Shown here: positions 24,685-32,006 of the stretch, piece by piece | How positions within the stretch are numbered: position 1 is the stretch's first letter | Layout: the number at the start of each line of letters is the position of its first letter | DNA from: an uncultured bacterium | Lineage (GTDB): Bacteria > Cyanobacteriota > Vampirovibrionia > Gastranaerophilales > Gastranaerophilaceae | DNA length: 64,000 bases | Direction: 5' to 3' | Assembly: GCA_949290355.1 (NCBI GenBank) | Contig: CASERN010000011.1 | Location: 605,865-669,864 of the forward strand | Translations under genes and position numbers: made by a program | Notes under the pieces: model-generated | Told to the model about the DNA's origin: nothing | Database searches by the model: none | The model's input: the letters and a program-made list of their open reading frames with translations, nothing else

Positions 24685-25416
24685 ATGGGAAAAACTGCAA
24701 TAATAATTCCGGCAAGATATGGGTCTTCAAGATTAGAAGGAAAACCTTTAATAGAGGTTTGCGGGAAACCAATTATTCAATGGGTTTATGAGAAGGCTCA
24801 GCAGTCAAAATTAGCTGATATCATTATTGTTGCAACAGATGATCAAAGAATTTATGATGCAGTTAAAGCCTTTGGCGGAAATGTTGAGATGACTTCAACA
24901 GAGCATAAATGCGGTTCTGACAGAATTAAAGAAGTTGTAATGCGTCATCCAGAAATCTCTTATATTGTTAACTTACAGGGAGATGAACCTTTAATTAAGC
25001 CTGAAAGTATAGATGCAGTTGCTCAAAATGTAAAAGAAGATAAATTGGCAGATATTTCGACTTTAATTAGGAAAATAACACCTGAAGAAGCCGAAAATCC
25101 TAATTTAGTAAAATGCGTGGTTGACAATTTTGGTTTTGCGATGTATTTTTCACGTTCAAAAATTCCATTTGAACGCAATATTGATCAGTCAAATTTTTAT
25201 GGACATTTAGGAATTTATGGTTATAAACGTGATGCTTTAATAAAAATGACAGAATTACCTCAAAGTTCTTATGAAAAATCTGAAAGTCTTGAACAATTAA
25301 GAGCTTTGCAAAATGGAATGAAAATAAAGACAACAATTGTTGATTTTGTTCCAGTTGGCATAGATACAAAAGAAGACTTAGATAAATTTACAAATATCAT
25401 AACTAAGGCATTGTAA
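24685..25416 (+). CDS. kdsB: 3-deoxy-manno-octulosonate cytidylyltransferase
   Basis: 243 residues. Nucleotidyltransferase start IIIPARYGSSRLEGKPL, TDDQRIYDAVKAFGG, MTSTEHKCGSDRI, VNLQGDEPLI and the C-terminal GIDTKEDLDKF. It activates Kdo as CMP-Kdo for lipopolysaccharide core, so the cell has an outer membrane with LPS. The ATG follows the prmA stop directly; AAGG upstream. Overlaps the convergent XRE gene by 14 bp. Confidence 0.95.
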   Translation: MGKTAIIIPARYGSSRLEGKPLIEVCGKPIIQWVYEKAQQSKLADIIIVATDDQRIYDAVKAFGGNVEMTSTEHKCGSDRIKEVVMRHPEISYIVNLQGDEPLIKPESIDAVAQNVKEDKLADISTLIRKITPEEAENPNLVKCVVDNFGFAMYFSRSKIPFERNIDQSNFYGHLGIYGYKRDALIKMTELPQSSYEKSESLEQLRALQNGMKIKTTIVDFVPVGIDTKEDLDKFTNIITKAL

Positions 25417-25627
25417 AAAAATTACTTGGATTGGTATTAAATAGTTCAGAAATTTTTAAAAGCATATTCAAGCTAATTCTCTCTTTCTTATTTTCTACTC
25501 TGCTTATAAATTCTCTTGAACAACCAAGCTTTTCAGCCATTAATTCCTGTGATAGTTTTGCCTTGACCCTTAAATTTCTGATATTTGCTGATATTATGTT
25601 GTGATATGTATTTTCTTGACTATCCAT
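25403..25627 (-). CDS. Small XRE-family helix-turn-helix protein
   Basis: 74 residues, one HTH domain: NIRNLRVKAKLSQELMAEKL-GCSREFISRVENKKERI, then LNMLLKISELFNTNPSNFF. Single-domain Cro/C1-type repressors bind operator DNA as dimers. Target unknown; it could regulate itself or the divergent rpaB-like gene about 250 bp away. It overlaps the end of kdsB. Confidence 0.85.
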   Translation of the reverse strand: MDSQENTYHNIISANIRNLRVKAKLSQELMAEKLGCSREFISRVENKKERISLNMLLKISELFNTNPSNFFTMP

Positions 25628-25875
25628 AATTCCATTAAAACTCTATATTACTATTAAAGCTATGAAGAAATACATCACCCTTTTAACTAATTTTTTATTA
25701 GTCAATAAAACTATTTTTTTATAAAAAGTACTTGCAATTTTTTGCAAATTAAATTAATATATATATACAAATATTAAAAAAAATTTAAAAAAATCAATAT
25801 TTTGTAATAATTCAATATTTGTGATATATTTTTGTTAATGGTGTTAGATTATTTGAATAAAAGGAAATGAAGACT

Positions 25876-26625
25876 ATGACTGAAAATGCGGAAATGCCTA
25901 ATGAAACCGAAGACCGTCAAAGAATACTTTTGGCAGATGATGAAGCTAGTATTAGGAGAATATTAGAAACAAGATTAAAGATGGCAGGTTATGATGTATA
26001 TACAGCTCAAGATGGAGAAGAAGCTGTAAATGCATTTAATAAATATAATCCAGATTTAGTTGTTCTTGATGTAATGATGCCAAAAATGGATGGTTACGGT
26101 GTAACAAGAGAAATAAGAAGAACATCTGATGTTCCAATTATTATATTGACTGCATTAGGAGATGTTTCTGAAAGAATTACCGGTTTGGAACTTGGTGCAG
26201 ATGATTATGTAATTAAGCCATTTAGTCCTAAAGAGTTAGAGGCAAGAGTAAAAGCTGTTTTGAGACGTACAAATAACAGAGAAACAGTTGCTCCTGCAGG
26301 TAAGGTAACTAAAAATGTTATAACAACAGGTAATATAAAAATAGATACTGCGCGTCGTCAAGTATTTAGAAAGAATGAACGTATAAGACTAACAGGTATG
26401 GAGTTTAGTTTATTAGAATTGTTAGTAAATAATTCTGGTCAGGCTTTTTCTAGGAACGAGATATTACAGCATGTTTGGGCTTATCCGCCAGATCATAGAA
26501 TTGATACTCGTGTTGTTGATGTTCATATTTCAAGATTACGTTCAAAATTAGAAACAGATCCTGCAAATCCTGAATTGATATTGACAGCTCGTGGTATTGG
26601 ATACATGTTTCAGCGTATAAGCTAG
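25876..26625 (+). CDS. rpaB: OmpR-family response regulator, RpaB-like
   Basis: 249 residues from the ATG at 25876 (AAGGA 10 nt upstream); an ATG at 25867 is the alternative but leaves almost no ribosome-site spacing. Receiver domain with the acidic pair ADDEAS, phospho-acceptor Asp in VVLDVMMPKMDGYGV, Thr in ILTALGD, Lys in VIKPFSPKELEARVKAVLRR. Winged-helix domain RLTGMEFSLLELLVNNSGQAFSR..., DTRVVDVHISRLRSKLE. The receiver (EASIRRILETRL, DVSERITGLELGADDY) is close to cyanobacterial RpaB, which controls stress and light-responsive promoters at HLR1 sites. No histidine kinase is adjacent. Confidence 0.85.
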   Translation: MTENAEMPNETEDRQRILLADDEASIRRILETRLKMAGYDVYTAQDGEEAVNAFNKYNPDLVVLDVMMPKMDGYGVTREIRRTSDVPIIILTALGDVSERITGLELGADDYVIKPFSPKELEARVKAVLRRTNNRETVAPAGKVTKNVITTGNIKIDTARRQVFRKNERIRLTGMEFSLLELLVNNSGQAFSRNEILQHVWAYPPDHRIDTRVVDVHISRLRSKLETDPANPELILTARGIGYMFQRIS

Positions 26626-26640
26626 ATATATATATTTAAA

Positions 26641-26670
26641 AAAAGTTCCCTATATTGGGAACTTTTTTTA
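26641..26670 (+). terminator. Terminator of the rpaB-like gene
   Basis: 10-bp stem AAAAGTTCCC/GGGAACTTTT, loop TATATT, followed by a T-run. Confidence 0.9.
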
Positions 26671-26678
26671 TTAAAGTC

Positions 26679-26706
26679 TTGATTTAAAAGTTTTTTATGG
26701 TACTAT
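26679..26706 (+). promoter_or_regulatory. Promoter of tRNA-His
   Basis: TTGATT (26679-26684), 16-nt spacer, TACTAT (26701-26706), ending 16 nt before the tRNA. Confidence 0.55.
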
Positions 26707-26722
26707 TAAAAAGTAATCATAT

Positions 26723-26799
26723 GGCGGGTGTCGTCAAGTGGTTAAGACCTCGGATTGTGGTTCCGATATGCATGGGTTCGAATCCCATCATCCGCCCCA
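26723..26799 (+). tRNA. tRNA-His (GUG), with encoded CCA
   Basis: Includes the His-specific extra 5' G at 26723 opposite C73 (26796). Acceptor GCGGGUG/CAUCCGC, anticodon loop UUGUGGU (GUG), T-loop GGTTCGAATCC. CCA is encoded at 26797-26799, unlike the five minus-strand tRNAs in this window. Confidence 0.95.
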
Positions 26800-26811
26800 T
26801 TTATTAAAATT

Positions 26812-26832
26812 GACCCTTCTGGGTCTTTTTTA
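26812..26832 (+). terminator. Terminator of tRNA-His
   Basis: Stem GACCC/GGGTC with TTCT loop followed by T6. Confidence 0.8.
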
Positions 26833-27049
26833 TTAGGTATAATGCTCGTTTCGAGGGTTCTAACCTTAGAATTTACCCCCAAGATTTATTTGACTGATTA
26901 AATATTCTGTAAGTCTTAAAAATTAAAAAATTATTAAAATCTTATAAGTTTTATTTAAATTAGTAAATAATATAAAAGGTAATATACCTCTTGTTAAGCT
27001 TTAATCCACAGATGATTTATGTGTTTGCAAGGAGTAACTGAAAGTTTTT

Positions 27050-27083
27050 AGCACAGTGAAGCAGATGCTTTGCTGTGCTTTTG
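27050..27083 (+). terminator. Long hairpin before the PAPS-reductase-like gene
   Basis: Nested stems GCACAG/CTGTGC and AAGCA/TGCTT separated by a small internal loop (27051-27078), then TTTTGTG. It lies 25 bp before the gene start at 27108, so it could be an attenuator or the end of a short upstream transcript. The rest of 26833-27049 shows nothing recognisable. Confidence 0.5.
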
Positions 27084-27107
27084 TGTAGCTTATTATAAGG
27101 AGAACTA

Positions 27108-27896
27108 ATGGAAAAAGAATATCATATTTTATCTCTATCTGGTGGAAAAGATTCAACAGCACTAGCATTTTTTATGAAAGAGAATATGCCTGAGATTTTT
27201 GAAAAATTAGAACTCGTATTTTATGATACAGGTTGTGATTTGCCTGAAACTTATGATTATTTGAATAAAATCGAAATATTTTTAAATAAAAAAATTACAA
27301 GAGTAAAACCTGAAAAAAGTTTTGAACATCTTTTTCATACTAGTTTGTTAATTCCTGCACCACATAGAAGATATTGTACTTCAGAATTAAAGGTCAAACC
27401 ATCTTGGACATACATTTACAAAAAAATCGAAAAAGAGGGAATTGGGATTTTTAATTTTTACATTGGAATTAGAGCTGATGAAGCTTGGAGAAAAGGAATT
27501 TCGCCAAAAACAAAAACAGAAAAAAAACTTATAAAAGCTCAATATCCGCTTATTGAAAATCAAATTAGTAAAAATGATGTTGAAAATATTCTTATTAACA
27601 ACGGGATTTTTTATCCTGAATATTACAAATGGAGAGCTAGGAACGGTTGTTATTTTTGTTTTTATCAAAAACCAATTGACTGGATAAATTTATATGAAAA
27701 ACATCCTGAATTATATAAAAAAGCTATGTATTATGAAGAGACTGGTAGAAAATCAAATGGTGAAATTTTTAGATGGTGTCCATTTGGAACTCTTAGAGAA
27801 ATGATAACTAAGAAAAATATAAAAATAATTAAAGAAAAAGCAAAAGATACCAATAATAACACAACAACTACTTATAATCTACTTAACAGTATTTAA
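27108..27896 (+). CDS. PAPS-reductase-family (PP-loop) protein
   Basis: 262 residues. PP-loop ATP-pyrophosphatase motif SGGKDST (11-17), FYDTGCDLPETYDYL, a cysteine after PHRRYC, and a C-x2-C motif in NGCYFCFYQKPIDW. This fits the COG0175 PAPS reductase/DndC-like group rather than a sulfate-assimilation CysH, because the classical ECGLH C-terminus is absent. Homologues with this architecture occur in phages and DNA-modification or defence loci. No dnd, sulfate-assimilation or phage genes flank it. Good AAGGAG site. Ends within the convergent PLD gene (18-bp overlap). Confidence 0.75.
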   Translation: MEKEYHILSLSGGKDSTALAFFMKENMPEIFEKLELVFYDTGCDLPETYDYLNKIEIFLNKKITRVKPEKSFEHLFHTSLLIPAPHRRYCTSELKVKPSWTYIYKKIEKEGIGIFNFYIGIRADEAWRKGISPKTKTEKKLIKAQYPLIENQISKNDVENILINNGIFYPEYYKWRARNGCYFCFYQKPIDWINLYEKHPELYKKAMYYEETGRKSNGEIFRWCPFGTLREMITKKNIKIIKEKAKDTNNNTTTTYNLLNSI

Positions 27897-29096
27897 TTTA
27901 CATTTTGGATCTTCCATATCTGTTAGTCCGTCATGGTCATTATCAATTCCATCCTTACAGGAATACTTTGAATCTATACCTTCAGCTTCTGGAATACCGC
28001 AAAGCCATTTGTCGGGTATCGATTTCCAAAGTTTATTGAAATATTTTGTCGTCTTAGTAGCAATTATTTGATTTTGAATTTTTAAAAAATTCTCATCATT
28101 AAAATTAACCGCAGAATTTGTCCAATTCAAAGAACCTGTAAGAGTTATACTCTCATCTATCACTGCAAGCTTGCAGTGCATTTTCCCTGCCCAATTTTCA
28201 ACCTTAACTTGAATTCCACTATCTCTCATTAAAGTTACATATTTTTTAAAATCTTTTGCAAATGATGCATCAACAATTACTTTTACATCAACACCTCTAT
28301 TTTTTGCATTAATCAATTCTTCTAAAATATGTTTATTAGTAAAATAAAACATCGCTACATATATTGATTCTTTAGCATTTTTTAAGCTTGGAATAATTTC
28401 TTCGTCTAAAATATTTGCATTTGGGGCAAAATATATATCTAATATTGTTCCATCTGAGAGTCTTAGATCCTTTATAAAATATTTCTGTTTATCTATGTGG
28501 AATTTTTCATCATCATACATTTGAGAAATTTCTTGTCTATATAAATCCGCAACCTTTTTATTTTTAATTAAATAAGAAACATTTGCATTAAATCCACCTG
28601 AGCAAGTAGAACTTATATTAGTTGAGCCAGTCCAGACATGATTGTTCGAAAATACAAAAACTTTATTATGCATTAAGTAACCTAATTTCTTTTGTTTATC
28701 ATAATATTCTTGCATTTCATCACGTGTCGCAAAATCAGTCTTTATACATTTACACTTTGCTTTTAATTTATGAGTATCAGGATAATCGTTTTGCCCTCTT
28801 GTATTTACATCGACAATTCCTCTGACTTTAATATTAGGATTATTACATAAAGTAATTATTTGATTAAAAATCTTAGGCTGCTTATAGATACCATAAATCA
28901 TAAAATCAAGATATTTTCTTTCATTTTTTAGTTCTTTATAGAGTATCTTGGCAGACTGTGTTCTGATTTTTGCCGAAGGTCTTTTGTAGAATGGATAATT
29001 AAACATCAAATCAATACTATTATCTTGACCAAATGCAAAAACTGACAGATTACCAATCCACACGAATAATATTATCAATACAAAAATCTTTTTCAT
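27879..29096 (-). CDS. Secreted phospholipase D-like protein with Ca-binding-like tail
   Basis: 405 residues with a signal peptide (MKKIFVLIILFVWIGNLSVFAFG). Two HKD domains: the first is H143-x-K145 with GSTN (157-160) but Ser150 where Asp is expected; the second is H307-x-K309-x4-D314-x6-GSLN and is intact. A C-terminal extension ends C-x-DGIDNDHDGLTDMEDPKC, a Dx-DxDG calcium-binding-like motif between cysteines. The family includes phospholipases and nucleases; the substrate is unknown. A TATAAT box lies 7 nt before the ATG. Confidence 0.85.
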   Translation of the reverse strand: MKKIFVLIILFVWIGNLSVFAFGQDNSIDLMFNYPFYKRPSAKIRTQSAKILYKELKNERKYLDFMIYGIYKQPKIFNQIITLCNNPNIKVRGIVDVNTRGQNDYPDTHKLKAKCKCIKTDFATRDEMQEYYDKQKKLGYLMHNKVFVFSNNHVWTGSTNISSTCSGGFNANVSYLIKNKKVADLYRQEISQMYDDEKFHIDKQKYFIKDLRLSDGTILDIYFAPNANILDEEIIPSLKNAKESIYVAMFYFTNKHILEELINAKNRGVDVKVIVDASFAKDFKKYVTLMRDSGIQVKVENWAGKMHCKLAVIDESITLTGSLNWTNSAVNFNDENFLKIQNQIIATKTTKYFNKLWKSIPDKWLCGIPEAEGIDSKYSCKDGIDNDHDGLTDMEDPKCKLNTVK

Positions 29097-29178
29097 TACG
29101 GTTATTATAGAATAAAAATATTAACCGAAACATTATTCTGTTATTTTATGCATAATTTTAAATTCACCAACATACAAG

Positions 29179-29637
29179 TTATATTTTAAGATTCACTTTT
29201 TCTATCTCTAATAGTTTCTTTTTTAATGATGTACCACCGTTGTAGCCAATCAGAGAATTATTAGTACCTATTACTCTATGGCAGGGGATTATTATGACTA
29301 TTGGATTTTTCTTATTTGCCATTCCAACAGCTCTACTTGATTTTGGAGCTCCAATCAAGTTTGCAATATCTTTGTAGCTCCTTGTTTCCCCGTAAGGAAT
29401 TGATGAAACAGCTTGCCAAACCTTTTGTTGGAATTGACTACCTTTAGGTGATATTGGAATATCAAAATTAGTGCGTTCTCCTTTTAGATATTGGCATAAT
29501 TCATCATATGTTTTTTTTATTAATTGGGTTTGTTTTTCTTCCGCTAAAATATTTATATAAGATATATTAGTGATTTTATTGTTTTCTTCTGCAATATAAA
29601 TTTTTCCTATGATTGTTTCATACGAAAACTTGTACAT
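29179..29637 (-). CDS. ogt: Methylated-DNA-protein-cysteine methyltransferase
   Basis: 152 residues. Acceptor-cysteine motif IIPCHRVIG (C119), with QFQQKVWQAVSSIPYGETRSY and the Asn-Arg-hinge region SRAVGMANKKNP. The suicide enzyme removes O6-alkyl groups from guanine. The short N-terminal domain suits Ogt rather than Ada. The gene follows the DedA gene by 3 bp. Confidence 0.95.
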   Translation of the reverse strand: MYKFSYETIIGKIYIAEENNKITNISYINILAEEKQTQLIKKTYDELCQYLKGERTNFDIPISPKGSQFQQKVWQAVSSIPYGETRSYKDIANLIGAPKSSRAVGMANKKNPIVIIIPCHRVIGTNNSLIGYNGGTSLKKKLLEIEKVNLKI

Positions 29638-29640
29638 AAG

Positions 29641-30267
29641 TTATGATTCCTTTAAGTGTTTTATGTGTTTGTATATATATAATGCACCTAAAACTCCGAA
29701 TATTAGAATAATTGCAATATCAAATTTATGCCAAATGTGTTTAAAAGCTTCCATATTTTGTCCCATCTTGACTCCGACATATACAAGCACATAGCTCCAA
29801 ACTAAAGAACCTAAAAATGTAAGGGTGAAAAATATTCGCTTTTTAGCACGTAAAATACCTGCAGGGAGTGATATAAATGTTCTTACTACAGGAAGCATTC
29901 GGCATAAGAAAAATGCCCAATCTCCGTATTTGTCAACCCATTTGTCGGCTTCTTCCAAATCTTTATGAGAAATTAGAAAATATTTGCCGTATTTTTCAAC
30001 AAATTTTCTTCCTCCAAAAAATCCGAGGTAGTATGATGGAACTGATCCAATCACACATCCTATCGCTCCAGCGATAGCAGCAATATGGAAATTCATTTCT
30101 CCTTTACTTACTATATACCCTGCGAAAGGTAAAATAGCTTCGCTCGGAAGAGGTATATTACAAGATTCTATAGCCATCAAAAGACTAATTCCTGCCGGTC
30201 CCATTACTGTAATTATATGCTCTATAAAATTTATTAAATGATTTAGTATTAAATTTATAAATTCCAT
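29641..30267 (-). CDS. DedA family membrane protein
   Basis: 208 residues with about five hydrophobic segments. Family motifs: ESCNIPLPSEAILPFAGYI with the essential acidic residue, GCVIGSVPSYYLGFFGGRKF, and FLCRMLPVVRTFISLPAGI with the key arginines. DedA/VTT proteins move lipids across the membrane. AAGGGGAG ribosome site. Operon with ogt. Confidence 0.9.
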   Translation of the reverse strand: MEFINLILNHLINFIEHIITVMGPAGISLLMAIESCNIPLPSEAILPFAGYIVSKGEMNFHIAAIAGAIGCVIGSVPSYYLGFFGGRKFVEKYGKYFLISHKDLEEADKWVDKYGDWAFFLCRMLPVVRTFISLPAGILRAKKRIFFTLTFLGSLVWSYVLVYVGVKMGQNMEAFKHIWHKFDIAIILIFGVLGALYIYKHIKHLKES

Positions 30268-30308
30268 TTATTCTTTCTCCCCTTAACTATTATGTAAAAT
30301 TGTAGCAA

Positions 30309-31001
30309 CTATTTTGTGCATGTACAAGTTTTGTAAAAAATATTTCTGTCAATTTCATCAAAGTTTTTAATTATTTGTGAGACTGCAGGAATTTTTTTAT
30401 ATAATTCTGTACTTTCCATAGATGCAATTGCTATTATTTTCCCAATACCGGCTTTTTTTGCGGATTCAATTCCCGAAATTGCATCTTCAACAACTATGCA
30501 GTCTTTTGGAGCTAGATTAAGTTTTTTTGCTGCTTTTATGTATATATCAGGTGCAGGTTTTCCAGGGATTGTGCCATCAGCATAGACGATTTTGTCAACA
30601 TCAAACCATTTTGCAAGATTAAATTCTTGAATATAAAAATCTACATTTTCTTTTTCTGACATTGTTGCAATAGTATGTGGAATATTATTTTTTACAAGGT
30701 AATTTAATAAATCGATAGCGCCTGGTGCAAGTATGGTATTTTTTTTATCTTGCTTACACATTTCTCTGTATACGGCTTCTTTTTCTTTCCCTAATTTTTC
30801 AACAAGTGATGCATCAGGTTTTTTGCCTATTAGGTATGCAATTATATCTTCATTTGTTCTTCCAAACATAAATTCACGCATTTCTTCGTCAGTGAATGCA
30901 TGGTCTCTTACTCTTGTAGAAAATTCACGCCAAGCTTCAAGGTGTTTTTTAGAATCAAAAAACAATGTTCCATTGAAATCAAATATTATACCTTTATACA
31001 T
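30309..31001 (-). CDS. HAD-family phosphatase / beta-phosphoglucomutase-like
   Basis: 230 residues. Motif I is DFNGT (Asp, then Asn in place of the usual second Asp), followed by a helical cap, motif II IATMSE, Lys in PGKPAPDIYI, and motif IV VVEDAISGIESAKKAGI. The cap type fits the PGM-like subgroup. The second Asp of DxD serves as acid/base, so the Asn may alter activity or chemistry. Substrate unknown. Eight bases after the TPR gene's end on the other side (the two genes are adjacent, same strand). Confidence 0.82.
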   Translation of the reverse strand: MYKGIIFDFNGTLFFDSKKHLEAWREFSTRVRDHAFTDEEMREFMFGRTNEDIIAYLIGKKPDASLVEKLGKEKEAVYREMCKQDKKNTILAPGAIDLLNYLVKNNIPHTIATMSEKENVDFYIQEFNLAKWFDVDKIVYADGTIPGKPAPDIYIKAAKKLNLAPKDCIVVEDAISGIESAKKAGIGKIIAIASMESTELYKKIPAVSQIIKNFDEIDRNIFYKTCTCTK

Positions 31002-31009
31002 TAATGCCT

Positions 31010-31633
31010 CTATAATTCGTTTTCTATTAATTTATTGTAGTAATCCAAGTAAATTTTTGCTTGTTTTTCTTTATTTTGTTGCTTATATACATAAGCCAAA
31101 TTGTAATGAAAATCTGCAACAGTATTTTTTAAATCTATTGCTGTTAGCAGCTCATATTTAGCTTTGCCGTATTTGCCTAATTTAATATATGCGCATCCAA
31201 GATTGTAATGCGCATAAGCATATTCGGGCTTAAGTTTAATTACTTTTTTGTATTGTTCGATAGCCATATTAGGGCGTCCATCTTGCAGATAAATGTTTCC
31301 TAAGTTATAGTATGCTTTATAAAAAGTTTCATCTGTTTGGATAGATTTGTTATACATAAATATTGCTTCATCAATTTTGCCTTGATCTTGTAAAATATTC
31401 CCTAAAAGCAACCAGTTTTGTGCAGTCCTTTCATCTTCTGGAATACTCAAAAAAAGGTTGAATGCATTTTTTATATCATTTTCAGCATAAAGTACATTAG
31501 CTTGGTTTGAGATGTTTTGGAATTGTTCGGATTGAACAATTTTGGGCTGCTCTTTTGTCTTTTCGAAAGAAAAAGCATTAGAATAATTTGTACTTAAAAG
31601 TATTAAACAAATTGCGCATAAAATTTTTCTCAT
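31010..31633 (-). CDS. Secreted TPR-repeat protein
   Basis: 207 residues from the ATG at 31633 (the frame is open to 31690). This start gives a clean signal peptide MRKILCAICLILLSTNYSNAF and sits 6 nt after TATAAT. About five tetratricopeptide repeats follow (QNWLLLGNILQDQGKIDEAI, KAYYNLGNIYLQDGRPNMAI, YAHYNLGCAYIKLGKYGKAK). A periplasmic protein-protein scaffold; partner unknown. Confidence 0.85.
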   Translation of the reverse strand: MRKILCAICLILLSTNYSNAFSFEKTKEQPKIVQSEQFQNISNQANVLYAENDIKNAFNLFLSIPEDERTAQNWLLLGNILQDQGKIDEAIFMYNKSIQTDETFYKAYYNLGNIYLQDGRPNMAIEQYKKVIKLKPEYAYAHYNLGCAYIKLGKYGKAKYELLTAIDLKNTVADFHYNLAYVYKQQNKEKQAKIYLDYYNKLIENEL

Positions 31634-31639
31634 AAGAGG

Positions 31640-31668
31640 ATTATAAAATAAATTATAAAAAAATTCCA
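31640..31668 (-). promoter_or_regulatory. Promoter of TPR gene, leaderless geometry
   Basis: On the minus strand TGGAAT, 17-nt spacer, TATAAT (31645-31640), then 6 nt to the ATG at 31633. No ribosome site. Confidence 0.45.
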
Positions 31669-31708
31669 GAAAAATTTGACTTAATTTCAAAATATTTCAT
31701 AATGTTAT

Positions 31709-31772
31709 AGATGTCTCTTTTACTGATTTAATACCCGCATCCTGACTCCTTGGTGCGGGTGTTCCTTTTTTA
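31709..31772 (+). ncRNA. Candidate orphan small RNA
   Basis: A promoter TTGACT (31676-31681), 16-nt spacer, CATAAT (31698-31703) predicts a start near 31709. A terminator-like hairpin ACCCGCA/TGCGGGT (31733-31760) and T-run (31766-31771) end it. The 14-nt loop contains CUGACUCCUUGG, which includes anti-Shine-Dalgarno CUCCUU. No ORF of note and no plus-strand gene upstream, so the terminator belongs to this unit. Confidence 0.5.
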
Positions 31773-31869
31773 TTTTATATAACATATTACCAAATATTGA
31801 ATTTTCTTGAAAAATCTTTTATAATAAGAAAGTATTCAGATATTTTATAATAGGAAAGGAGCAAGATTT

Positions 31870-31917
31870 ATGGAAAGATTTGACGGATTACAGAATTTCG
31901 GGGGGGGGGCGATTTAA
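31870..31917 (+). CDS. Micro-ORF with G10 tract upstream of pseudopilin (copy 2)
   Basis: 15 codons: MERFDGLQNFGGGAI. G10 at 31900-31909, GGAG-type ribosome site upstream and a TTGAAT/TATAAT promoter (17-nt spacer) near 31797-31825. In the G9 frame the peptide again ends RFKAFHKGFRGLQK, and the one difference from copy 1 after the tract (CGG to AGG) is silent in that frame. In the G11 frame it opens into the pseudopilin. Confidence 0.5.
   Translation: MERFDGLQNFGGGAI
31900..31909 (+). repeat. G10 homopolymer tract (copy 2)
   Basis: Ten Gs at the same place in the micro-ORF as in copy 1. Confidence 0.85.
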
Positions 31918-31942
31918 GGCTTTCCACAAAGGTTTTAGGGGG

Positions 31943-31970
31943 TTGCAAAAGTAAAAAAATCTGTTATAAT
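31943..31970 (+). promoter_or_regulatory. Promoter of pseudopilin gene (copy 2)
   Basis: TTGCAA, 16-nt spacer, TATAAT, as in copy 1, just after GGGGG. Confidence 0.75.
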
Positions 31971-32006
31971 GGTAATGTATGTCATCACAATTATAGCGGA
32001 GAGTTT

